A stretch of 14,011 nucleotides of DNA from Clostridium sp. UBA4108 (lineage in GTDB: Bacteria; Bacillota; Clostridia; Clostridiales; Clostridiaceae). The translations under genes and the position numbers were made by a program. The notes below the pieces were generated by a model. It searched no databases. It worked only from the letters and a program-made list of their open reading frames with translations, and was not told the origin of the DNA. The DNA is taken from the NCBI GenBank assembly GCA_002381695.1, contig DFXM01000051.1, positions 47,129 to 61,139 on the forward strand, written 5' to 3'. The first letter of the stretch is position 1; every line of letters begins with the position of its first letter. This document shows positions 7,613-13,203 of this stretch, piece after piece.

Positions 7613-7929
7613 ATTTTAGAAATTCCCGACCTAGAAAACCTAAAACGTGATTTAGGAACACTAATTTTATAATTCTGTAGAGCCTTTTTGTGTCTTATTT
7701 ATTAATATAAGTATAAATTTTATGTGGAAACTCTGATCTTTTTTATGACCAACAATAGCTTGTGTTATTGATTAAGGAATAACATCAATGGCTATTTGAA
7801 TCATATCCTATCAAAGAAGAAGTCTTATAATATTTAATTACACCTTTTTTATAAATTGTTTTAACAGCCACGATATAACCTTCTTCTGCGAATATACGTT
7901 TGGATAAAAAATAAAAAATATATACTTAA
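7613..7929. other. left junction stretch without an intact gene
   Basis: No complete gene is visible. CCTAAA and TTTAGG form a small hairpin near 7640-7656. A larger imperfect inverted repeat occupies 7754-7796: AATAGC and GCTATT outside, TGTTATT and AATAACA inside. On the minus strand, positions 7785 to about 7915 read as an open, coding-looking frame of around 40 codons (containing RIFAEEGYIVAVKTIYKKG), probably the tail of a lost gene downstream of immA; I cannot name its family. Confidence 0.4.
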
Positions 7930-8364
7930 TTAAATTAAGTCAAATTTGAGTTTTAATAATTCTAAAGGAAGATTTTCTAAGATAGATATTTGTTCTAAAT
8001 TATATCCTTCATAATCATTAATTAAGTCATCTGAAATCAATAAGTGAGCAGCAAATAAATTAGCTTGACGTTCAAGTTTGGAAACAGAGTAAAAGGTATT
8101 ACTCTTTAAAAATGGAGTGTTAGCATTTGCATGAAGCTTTGCATGACCTAACTCATGAGCACAAGTTAATAATTGTCTAGATTCACTTAGATTACAATTG
8201 ATGTGAATAGATTTTTGCCTATAAATTTTATTATAATATCCACATATCCCACCTAATGGTTCTGTTATGATTATTATATTTTCAGCACTTGCAATCTCGA
8301 AGGGATTGAAAGTGTTGTATTTTTTTATTAATTTTTCAACCTCAATTTTTATTAAATTTTTCAT
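7930..8364 (-). CDS. ImmA/IrrE-family metalloendopeptidase
   Basis: The 144-residue protein carries the zinc-protease motif HELGH at residues 70-74 (His70, Glu71, His74) and a downstream ERQANLFAAHLL helix whose Glu98 is the probable third zinc ligand. This is the ImmA/IrrE (COG2856) pattern. Family members such as ImmA of ICEBs1 cleave the partner XRE repressor and so trigger excision or phage induction after DNA damage. It sits 25 bases after the repressor gene in the same orientation, the classic ImmR-ImmA arrangement. I prefer the ATG at 8364, which follows GGGGTGG at 8 bases, over the GTG at 8376 that would fall inside that ribosome site. The reading frame and active site are intact although the neighbourhood is decayed. 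Confidence 0.85.
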   Translation of the reverse strand: MKNLIKIEVEKLIKKYNTFNPFEIASAENIIIITEPLGGICGYYNKIYRQKSIHINCNLSESRQLLTCAHELGHAKLHANANTPFLKSNTFYSVSKLERQANLFAAHLLISDDLINDYEGYNLEQISILENLPLELLKLKFDLI

Positions 8365-8389
8365 ATCCCCATCCACCCCTTAATAATTA

Positions 8390-8836
8390 CTACTTTTTAT
8401 ATTTATTTGGGGTATATTTTTGCTTAGCAATCTGTTTAGCTAGTTTCATAGAGTTTTCTAAGCTTATTCTAAGTAATTCTTTTGTTTCCTCATCTATTGG
8501 TTCACCATCAAACATTAAACCATCTTGAGAGCCTTCTAAACAATCTAAAGTTTCAGTTAGTTTTTTAGCTATATCTTTTTCATCTTTATTATTAAGTGCA
8601 GGGAGGTTGTTATCTATATTTTCATTAACTGAAACATCTTTATCATCATTGTAAAATTCTCTTATAGATACACCTAAAACATCAGCTAGTGCCCGTAAAA
8701 TATCAGTGCCTATATTGGTTTTTTTATTATTTTCAATAGAACTTAAATAGCCTCCTGTTATACCTGCTTTTTTAGCAGTTTCGTTTAAGCCTAATCCTTT
8801 ATTTATTCTAATTTTTTTTATAGCGTCACCTAACAA
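8390..8836 (-). CDS. XRE-family repressor (ImmR/CI-like)
   Basis: The 148-residue protein has an N-terminal Cro/CI helix-turn-helix domain (about residues 1-58) with LNETAKKAGITGGYLSSIEN as the DNA-binding region and an ADVLGVSIREFY end. An acidic linker (DDKDVSVNENIDNN) and a helical C-terminal part rich in Lys follow, probably for dimerisation and as the ImmA target. I chose a TTG start at 8836 because GAGGTG (8848-8843) lies six bases before it and it yields the typical MLGDAIKKIR opening; a GTG at 8845 has no ribosome site and would lie about six bases from the predicted transcript start. Two operator copies in its promoter imply autorepression. It is co-transcribed with the ImmA-type protease. 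Confidence 0.85.
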   Translation of the reverse strand: MLGDAIKKIRINKGLGLNETAKKAGITGGYLSSIENNKKTNIGTDILRALADVLGVSIREFYNDDKDVSVNENIDNNLPALNNKDEKDIAKKLTETLDCLEGSQDGLMFDGEPIDEETKELLRISLENSMKLAKQIAKQKYTPNKYKK

Positions 8837-8842
8837 TGCTAT

Positions 8843-8886
8843 CACCTCACAGTTAACATTATATACTCACAGTTAACAAAAAACAA
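8843..8886 (-). promoter_or_regulatory. repressor promoter with two tandem operators
   Basis: The 12-mer GTTAACTGTGAG (minus strand) occurs twice, at 8857-8846 and 8877-8866, exactly 20 bp apart, which is two helical turns and so puts both sites on one DNA face. A perfect TATAAT (8863-8858) sits between them and TTGTTT (8886-8881) lies 17 bp upstream. One operator therefore fills the spacer and the other covers the transcription start and touches the ribosome site. Binding there should shut off the repressor operon and also affect rightward transcription towards the excisionase-like gene. Confidence 0.75.
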
Positions 8887-8911
8887 TGAAATTTTAAGAA
8901 ATAAGAAAGAG

Positions 8912-9074
8912 GTAAAAGTAACTTTAACTATTAAAGAAACATCTCAAAATTCAGGAATAAATGAAGATAAGACAATTAGTTCATACACCAGATTTTCCAT
9001 GTTTCAAGAATGAAAATAAATGGCTTATAAATAAAGAATTATTAGACGAAGGGCTTAGCGAAGTAAGTAAATAA
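8912..9074 (+). pseudogene. excisionase-like winged-HTH gene, frameshifted
   Basis: Two overlapping frames together spell a small MerR/excisionase-type DNA-binding protein (HTH_17 style). The first frame gives KVTLTIKETSQNSGINED up to about 8968. The second, from 8961, gives KIRQLVHTPDFPCFKNENKW and then LINKELLDEGL before a stop at 9074. The reading shifts by one base around 8963-8972. The P-x-FPCFK...W-L-INK-LLDE pattern is the wing and final helix of Xis-like proteins that bend DNA for excision of integrative elements. No ATG remains at the expected start, though an AGAGG site is present. It is divergent from the repressor, the position of xis in ICEBs1-like control regions. Confidence 0.6.
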
Positions 9075-9087
9075 TGATTTTTTTAAG

Positions 9088-9258
9088 GAGAATGTTGATT
9101 GGATATGGGTTCGCCTTTATGACGAGGATAATGAAACAATGGATTTTGCTATTAGTTTGGAATTTGCAAATCATATAGCGATGATAGCGAGAACAGAGAA
9201 AGCACATGAGTATAGAAATTATTTTCCTATCATCTTACTACTTAGTAATTTAAGGTGA
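9088..9258 (+). pseudogene. phage antirepressor fragment (AntA/AntB-like)
   Basis: An open stretch without a proper start encodes ENVDWIWVRLYDEDN, then MDFAISLEFANHIAMIARTE and KAHEYRNYF, before running into a shifted tail and a TGA at 9256. The alternation D-[FY]-A-[IL]-[ST]-L-x-x-[AF]-x-x-[IL]-A-M-x-x-R-[TN]-E-K-...-R-x-Y-F is the end of the AntA/AntB domain of phage antirepressors, proteins that inactivate or bypass the prophage repressor. Both the N-terminus and the variable C-terminal domain are gone. It fits beside the repressor and excisionase-like remnant as part of a phage immunity region. Confidence 0.6.
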
Positions 9259-9390
9259 TATAAATGGTAACAATAGTAGGTGTATAATTCAGAAATTTTA
9301 AAGAGAAAATATCTTATTACTAAAAATGGAGTTGCAAATCAAAAGTTGAGTTAATAGATAACAATATATATAGAGAGAGGAAAAATAAAC

Positions 9391-9546
9391 ATGGAAAGAC
9401 TGACTAAAGGTGAATTTATGAAAAAAGTTAAAAATGACTACTATGGTAAACGATTAAAGGCAAGAAGCAAAGAAAATGAAATAGAGTATTATCAAAATGA
9501 TGTAAAAATAAAAAATGGATTTAAAAAAATAGAGAAAAGGAATTAA
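9391..9546 (+). CDS. small basic hypothetical protein, possibly truncated by frameshift
   Basis: An ATG preceded by GAGAGAGG at ten bases opens a 51-residue frame, MERLTKGEFMKKVKNDYYGK onwards, very rich in Lys and Arg. I do not recognise the family. After its stop, another frame continues without interruption from about 9532 to 9623 (EKELSEEMAVTDKIKKDKKE and onward), with the same charged, helical character, so the original product was probably about 75 residues and has suffered a frameshift. It lies between antirepressor and phage early-gene wrecks, so a phage origin is likely. Whether the short form is made is unknown. Confidence 0.4.
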   Translation: MERLTKGEFMKKVKNDYYGKRLKARSKENEIEYYQNDVKIKNGFKKIEKRN

Positions 9547-9647
9547 GTGAGGAAATGGCTGTCACAGACAAAATTAAAAAAGATAAGAAAGAGTTGCAAA
9601 AGCAACCAAATAAATTTTGTTAACCCAATCATAAGGGATATGTAAAG

Positions 9648-9875
9648 ATGGTAAATCTAAAAATCGATTTATTAAGCACATTATGTTATAAAAGTGATTC
9701 ATCATTAATATTAAAAGCATAAGGTGGAGACAGAAAAAATCATGAGTATCCAAGAAGAGGAACCAAGGTTACTGGACCATCTATAAGAGTTGTAGGAGCA
9801 ATGGCACAGAATTAGGAAGATATAGACTATGAAATTATTAGTACACTATTAAGTGTGAAATGGGAAGGTAAATAA
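9648..9875 (+). pseudogene. phage early-gene remnant with two internal stops
   Basis: One frame from an ATG at 9648 to 9875 is broken by TAA at 9720 and TAG at 9813. The middle part reads GGDRKNHEYPRRGTKVTGPS and then IRVVGAMAQN; after the TAG, EDIDYEII and VKWEGK follow. The GPS-x-R...AxAQN-(W)-x-x-I pattern resembles a conserved early protein I have seen in Firmicute phages, in which a Trp occupies the position of the amber codon (TGG to TAG would be one base change). I cannot give the family a sure name or function. No intact version is present. Confidence 0.4.
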
Positions 9876-9909
9876 ATATAAATTAAATTGGAGGTAATTA
9901 TAAATATTT

Positions 9910-9947
9910 AAAAAGGTAGCTCTACACCAAATAGATGCAAAGCTACC
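9910..9947 (-). terminator. intrinsic terminator of the ymaF-family gene
   Basis: Read on the minus strand, GGTAGCT (9947-9941) pairs with AGCTACC (9921-9915) and is followed by TTTTT (9914-9910). It lies 17 bases beyond the stop codon of the leftward ymaF-family gene. Confidence 0.75.
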
Positions 9948-9963
9948 ATATAATTAAATAGTA

Positions 9964-10296
9964 TTAACCTACAAATATAGGTGCTTGAATTAAGGTTGCA
10001 AAAATGAACTGATGCACATGGTCATCAACACAAGTGGTGGTTCCAGATACAAAGTGAACGTGTCTTCCTTCACCCACAGGTATTGGAGGGCCAGTAGTAA
10101 CTCTGATTTCATGGAAATGGTCAAAAAAGTCTGTTTTTGTTTTAATAAAGTGAACGTGGCTTTGACCAGCAGGGATTGCCTCGCTACTAATTCCCGCGAA
10201 ACGGTGGTTATGAGCATCTTCTGATTCAAGTTCAGCTACTCTAACACTACCTAAAAATTCATGAACGTGAAATTGTCTTACTTCAGGACAAGCCAT
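9964..10296 (-). CDS. YmaF-family histidine-rich protein
   Basis: This 110-residue protein carries six H-x-H motifs: His10/12, His29/31, His47/49, His60/62, His79/81 and His93/95, mostly within H-[VNF]-H-x-[FI] units. They are spaced 13-19 residues apart in a beta-rich sequence. This is the YmaF family known from Bacillus and clostridia, whose role is not established to my knowledge; paired histidines in this pattern could bind Zn, Cu or Ni ions. There is no signal peptide or membrane segment. An excellent AGGAGGAG ribosome site and a dedicated terminator indicate a functional single-gene unit. Base composition is less A+T-rich than the surrounding wreckage, suggesting separate acquisition. 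It lies between phage remnants, in the same orientation as the arylsulfotransferase gene but not in an operon with it. Confidence 0.8.
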   Translation of the reverse strand: MACPEVRQFHVHEFLGSVRVAELESEDAHNHRFAGISSEAIPAGQSHVHFIKTKTDFFDHFHEIRVTTGPPIPVGEGRHVHFVSGTTTCVDDHVHQFIFATLIQAPIFVG

Positions 10297-10402
10297 AAGC
10301 TCTCCTCCTTTATTTTTGATAATATATAATATTAAAAATGAAGTAAGATAGTGCAGACATGTTATATGAAATATTTTCTATAGATAAAGATAGAACAGAT
10401 AG

Positions 10403-10558
10403 CCAAGACAGTTAATTATTAATGCTGTAGTCACATCAATATTTGCATGTTTAACAAGTTGGTTAGGTATGTTCGCAGTTCCTATTTATTTCTTAATAAT
10501 TGAGATGTTTATGGATTATATAACTGAAGTAGTAGGTAGAGAATGGGAAATAGATTAA
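10403..10558 (+). pseudogene. phage holin fragment
   Basis: An open stretch of 51 codons without a start encodes a hydrophobic piece, SIFACLTSWLGMFAVPIYFL, followed by IIEMFMDYITEVVGREWEID and a stop. The MxxDYITxV sequence after two hydrophobic segments is the hallmark of the TcdE/phage holin 4 family, membrane proteins that release lysins. The N-terminus is lost (a TAG precedes the frame) and the usual downstream amidase gene is absent. A terminator begins two bases after the stop codon, so this was once the 3' end of a rightward transcript. Confidence 0.6.
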
Positions 10559-10559
10559 G

Positions 10560-10598
10560 GCCATGGATTGCACTTAGGTGTATGGTCCATGGCTTTTT
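10560..10598 (+). terminator. intrinsic terminator after the holin fragment
   Basis: GCCATGGA (10560-10567) pairs perfectly with TCCATGGC (10586-10593) and is followed by TTTTT. The 3' arm and downstream sequence are duplicated near 12951. Confidence 0.8.
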
Positions 10599-10658
10599 AT
10601 CTTCTAAAGGTTGAAATTTATAAATAATAATTTACTATAATCATCATATCAATACTTT
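10586..10658 (+). repeat. diverged direct repeat, copy A (terminator arm plus flank)
   Basis: This copy begins TCCATGGCTTTTTATCTT, identical over 18 bases to copy B at 12951, and continues with recognisable similarity through ATAATCAT and ATACTTT. The two copies flank the arylsulfotransferase gene in direct orientation, 2.3 kb apart. Confidence 0.6.
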
Positions 10659-10694
10659 AAAACTTTTAAAAATAGTGTAGATAGATAATAAGAA

Positions 10695-10722
10695 TATAAC
10701 TATATAAATATATAACTATATA
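10695..10722. repeat. short tandem repeat in the gap before the arylsulfotransferase gene
   Basis: TATAACTATATA occurs at 10695-10706 and 10711-10722, 16 bp apart. The rest of 10659-10835 is A+T-rich and shows no gene; no clear terminator for the leftward arylsulfotransferase gene is visible there. Confidence 0.35.
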
Positions 10723-10835
10723 GAATATTAGGATTATAGAGGCATAAGAGGGTGCAGTAATTTTTGTAATGTAACTTGCGATATTGACTAGATAAAGAAT
10801 AATCTTTGATAACTGATTCGCCTTTTTTCAGCGTT

Positions 10836-12350
10836 CTATTTCACGCAGACAATTCGTGATATACCAATGACTTGTCCACATGAATTTAATGCATTTACCT
10901 GAAAATATGGTCCAGACTCATCAACATGGATTTCTGTCTCAAATCCAGTGCGAGGGGTACAACTTACCACTACTGATAATGTACAATGTGTTGTACCAGC
11001 TAGAACTTGCCAAGCAACAGTTTCAGTTGAGCCATTCCATGATGCATAGACAATCACATCTTCACATAATACACTTACAGCAATGCTAGGAGGATAGATA
11101 GGCAAACCTACCCATTTATTCTTAAATGACCTATAAGAAAGGTTCTCATTAGGGAACTGCATATCGTATAATAAATTCAATGAAGGATTTTCTTCAGTAT
11201 TACCAGCATTTTTAAATTCAGAAAGATATGATTCCTGTCCCCATCCAATGAATTGATTTCCATTATATAGTTTTTGAACATTTCCTTGACTTGGAACATA
11301 TAGCAGTGGGTCATGATAATAAGTCCGATCTACATTTGCAGTCATGTTTTGGTAATCGAGTTTTAATATTAAACCACGCGCTGGGCCTTCAGGCGGAGAG
11401 GTCGAAGAAGCACAACAAGCATCATCAAACATACTTATCCTATTTTCAGATCTATGGCGTGCGTCATGTTGCCACGAAAATGTAGCATCTGGACCTAAAA
11501 TAAAATCACTTTGCTTTCCACCAAGTTGCCAGATTATATTTCCTGTTTCTTTATCAATATTATAAATTGCCCACATGTTTCTCATGCTAATTAGAAGAGT
11601 ATTATTTGGCCCCTCTTCAACTGAATTTACATGAAAACAATCCCAAATATTATTAGAGCTTGTTGCAGATGATGCGGGCACTATGGAGCCTTGCGGATTA
11701 ATATGAGCAAGTACATCCCAAAAGAAAATTAATTTGCCTGTTACAGGATCAACTTCTTGAATAGAGTAATTATCGAAGTATCCATCTACTGGACCTCCAT
11801 ATGGCGAAAGATTTGCTGGCACTTGTTTTATAGCGGTAAACAAAGCAGTATTTCGCTTTGTAATAATAAATTCGTGAACATCAGCGGTGAACCCTTTTTT
11901 GGCAGTAAGTTTTTTAATAATCCTATAATTCTGATTTATAATTTGAAAATAAGCACCAGGCTCAGGATCTCCTGCTGGAAGATTAGGATTTGAAGATTGA
12001 GTTCCTGATATCGTACCTTGCCACATGGTAAGAACTGGGCACCCATAATAGGACTGTACTCTAAAATCTGTATTTTGCGTATATCTATTCTCGAGAGGTC
12101 TAAACCAAACTGGATTACCAGCCTGATCCATAATCAGTGAGCCTGTTTGGCCAATCATAGCTACCCCATATGAAGTATATGGAGCAACAAATATTAAACC
12201 TGAAGCTGTTCCTGGTTTAGTCACATTCAAAGTAACCATCATGGGATGCAAAGTGGGAGCCGAAACAAAGTTCCATACTTGTGGTTTTGAATTATTTGTG
12301 TATTTTTGTGACAGTGTTCTCGATTTAATGCTATCAATTCTCATCATCAT
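10836..12350 (-). CDS. arylsulfotransferase (ASST)-family protein
   Basis: The 504-residue product has the layout of the arylsulfotransferase family (Arylsulfotransferase_2 type), a beta-propeller enzyme that moves sulfate between phenolic compounds without PAPS. Visible blade-like elements are QAGNPVWFRPL near 76, ADVHEF near 156-161, DCFHVNSVE near 237-245, the GNIIWQLGGKQSDF segment, and SWQHDARH near 292-299; the histidines in these motifs are candidates for the catalytic His. The last roughly 80 residues (from VYASWNGSTETVAWQVLAG) form an Ig/FN3-like tail. No signal peptide or lipobox is present, unusual since bacterial ASSTs of the AssT type are periplasmic. Of several ATGs, 12350 has AGGAG at six bases; 12356 is too close. 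G+C content is visibly higher than in neighbours, suggesting transfer. Function remains a family-level inference. Confidence 0.75.
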   Translation of the reverse strand: MMMRIDSIKSRTLSQKYTNNSKPQVWNFVSAPTLHPMMVTLNVTKPGTASGLIFVAPYTSYGVAMIGQTGSLIMDQAGNPVWFRPLENRYTQNTDFRVQSYYGCPVLTMWQGTISGTQSSNPNLPAGDPEPGAYFQIINQNYRIIKKLTAKKGFTADVHEFIITKRNTALFTAIKQVPANLSPYGGPVDGYFDNYSIQEVDPVTGKLIFFWDVLAHINPQGSIVPASSATSSNNIWDCFHVNSVEEGPNNTLLISMRNMWAIYNIDKETGNIIWQLGGKQSDFILGPDATFSWQHDARHRSENRISMFDDACCASSTSPPEGPARGLILKLDYQNMTANVDRTYYHDPLLYVPSQGNVQKLYNGNQFIGWGQESYLSEFKNAGNTEENPSLNLLYDMQFPNENLSYRSFKNKWVGLPIYPPSIAVSVLCEDVIVYASWNGSTETVAWQVLAGTTHCTLSVVVSCTPRTGFETEIHVDESGPYFQVNALNSCGQVIGISRIVCVK

Positions 12351-12572
12351 TCTCATCTCCTATTATTGTTATATGTTATAAAAGGTAATTCCTAAAAATC
12401 TGTTCTTAATGTTAAAAGTTTGAAAAAGAGAATTTTCAGAGATGGAATTAAATCATAGATATATAGCATATGTAAAGCGAGTTCAAAGAATCCTATTAAG
12501 GGTTTCATATAAAAACAGACATGTCCAAGCGATATTCTGAAATTGGAGCATTGAAGTCGGAGCAAAAATATA

Positions 12573-12686
12573 TCAATGTGTACTGATAATAGCTACCTCA
12601 CAGCGTTGACTACGTTCTGCGTCCCGCGAATGAAGATCAGTTGGAATCTGTTGAGGAAGTTTATTGAAATTCTTTAGGATTGCATC
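12573..12686 (-). pseudogene. unrecognised minus-strand coding remnant in a G+C-rich pocket
   Basis: A 37-codon frame bounded by stops reads DAILKNFNKLPQQIPTDLHS and then RDAERSQRCEVAIISTH. It has no start codon with a ribosome site, but its residue mix and codon positions look coding, and the local base composition (CGTTCTGCGTCCCGCG) is unlike the flanks. I cannot name the family. It may be the C-terminal end of a gene destroyed during decay of the insert. Confidence 0.3.
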
Positions 12687-12925
12687 TCATTGCGGCTATT
12701 TTAGTAAAACGATGCATAAAGTTAGTTGGTATTCTACTTTACAACATATACAAATATTTCTAATAATTCTAAATGATATATTATATAATATTATATACAT
12801 AGGAATTACGTGAATATAATATAGAGTCTGAATTTTTCTTCACCATAACTCTTATATTTAATCAATTTAAGGGAGTTTTCAAAGTGAGTATTCAATAAGT
12901 ATTAATTTAAATAATAAACAAAGCT

Positions 12926-12964
12926 AAAGCCACGAACTTTAATTAAAGTGTCCATGGCTTTTTA
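12926..12964 (+). terminator. terminator hairpin at repeat copy B
   Basis: AAAGCCA (12926-12932) pairs with TGGCTTT (12955-12961), with a perfect internal palindrome ACTTTAATTAAAGT (12936-12949), followed by further T residues. No rightward gene now precedes it, so it is probably an orphan from lost sequence. Confidence 0.6.
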
Positions 12965-13024
12965 TCTTTGGAAGATTTGGAAGTTATAATGAAAATGAAA
13001 TTATTATAATCATATCCATACTTT
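12951..13024 (+). repeat. diverged direct repeat, copy B
   Basis: This is the partner of 10586-10658: the first 18 bases are identical, then similarity continues with small gaps to ATAATCATATCCATACTTTT. It marks the right side of the segment holding the arylsulfotransferase gene. Confidence 0.6.
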
Positions 13025-13090
13025 TGGATTTTAAACAAAGAATTTTGAAAATTAATTATGTAACTAGTTGCAATAAAGAATCAAAACTAA

Positions 13091-13126
13091 AAGAAGACTT
13101 GTAATTTACAAGTCTTCTTGATTTTT
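13091..13126. terminator. long perfect hairpin, probable terminator
   Basis: AAGAAGACTTGTA (13091-13103) pairs without mismatch with TACAAGTCTTCTT (13107-13119) around ATT; GATTTTTAT follows on the plus strand and a TTTT run on the minus strand, so it could work both ways. It may mark the right end of the foreign block. Confidence 0.65.
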
Positions 13127-13154
13127 ATAATAATCTATGCATATATAATAGGTA

Positions 13155-13203
13155 GAAACTCCGTTGGAGTTATTAAAAACACATTAATATAAAGTGTTTT
13201 TTA
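13155..13203 (+). repeat. two adjacent small hairpins upstream of hpf
   Basis: AACTCC/GGAGTT (13155-13169, loop GTT) is followed by AAAAACAC/GTGTTTTT (13173-13199), the latter ending in a T-run and so terminator-like. From 13204 to 13443 only A+T-rich DNA is visible; weak TTACAA and TAATAC boxes 17 bp apart (13389-13417) are the best, still poor, hpf promoter candidate. Confidence 0.4.

Larger units (their letters stand above)
12357..13090. other. stretch without an intact gene right of the arylsulfotransferase gene
   Basis: No complete gene is supported. A 32-codon rightward frame at 12442-12540 (MELNHRYIAYVKRVQRILLR onwards) has only a poor ribosome site. A G+C-richer pocket at about 12595-12660 lies within a minus-strand open frame described separately. 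From 12720 on the sequence is very A+T-rich, ending with a terminator hairpin and repeat copy B near 12926-13024. Confidence 0.5.
7613..13130. mobile_element. degraded prophage/ICE-like insert between raiA RNA and hpf
   Basis: About 5.5 kb of mostly broken DNA separates the raiA RNA from hpf. It contains a repressor/ImmA pair, an excisionase-like pseudogene, an AntA/AntB-type antirepressor fragment, an unknown phage early-gene fragment with internal stops, a holin fragment, and cargo-like genes (YmaF family, arylsulfotransferase). Intact genes run leftwards while most wrecks run rightwards, as in a lysogeny control region with divergent early genes. No integrase, terminase or structural gene remains. 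I found no clear attachment-site direct repeat, so both boundaries are approximate: the left edge is set by the raiA terminator and the right by the last G+C-richer or duplicated sequence. Confidence 0.7.

Noticed and set aside
7660..7700. Possible insertion-sequence end (minus-strand GGCTCTACAG) at the left junction
   Set aside because: It vaguely recalls ISL3-type ends, but I found no matching inverted end, target duplication or transposase.
10012..10224. Plus-strand ORF opposite the ymaF-family gene
   Set aside because: It is a shadow: no ribosome site, and the minus-strand frame has conserved H-x-H motifs and full expression signals.
11291..11993. Plus-strand ORFs opposite the arylsulfotransferase gene
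   Set aside because: They lack ribosome sites and recognisable sequence, and lie inside a well-supported minus-strand gene.
10350..12380. Shared CATATAACA upstream of both the ymaF-family and arylsulfotransferase genes as a common sporulation-sigma box
   Set aside because: The distances to the two genes differ strongly and a nine-base A+T-rich match is easily due to chance.
12442..12540. 32-codon basic ORF right of the arylsulfotransferase gene
   Set aside because: Poor ribosome site, very short and no recognisable motif; mentioned only in the region note.
7813..13119. AAGAAGTCTTATAA (left) and AAGAAGACTTGTAA (right) as attachment-site repeats
   Set aside because: The similarity is limited and the right copy is one arm of a perfect hairpin, which explains it without recombination.
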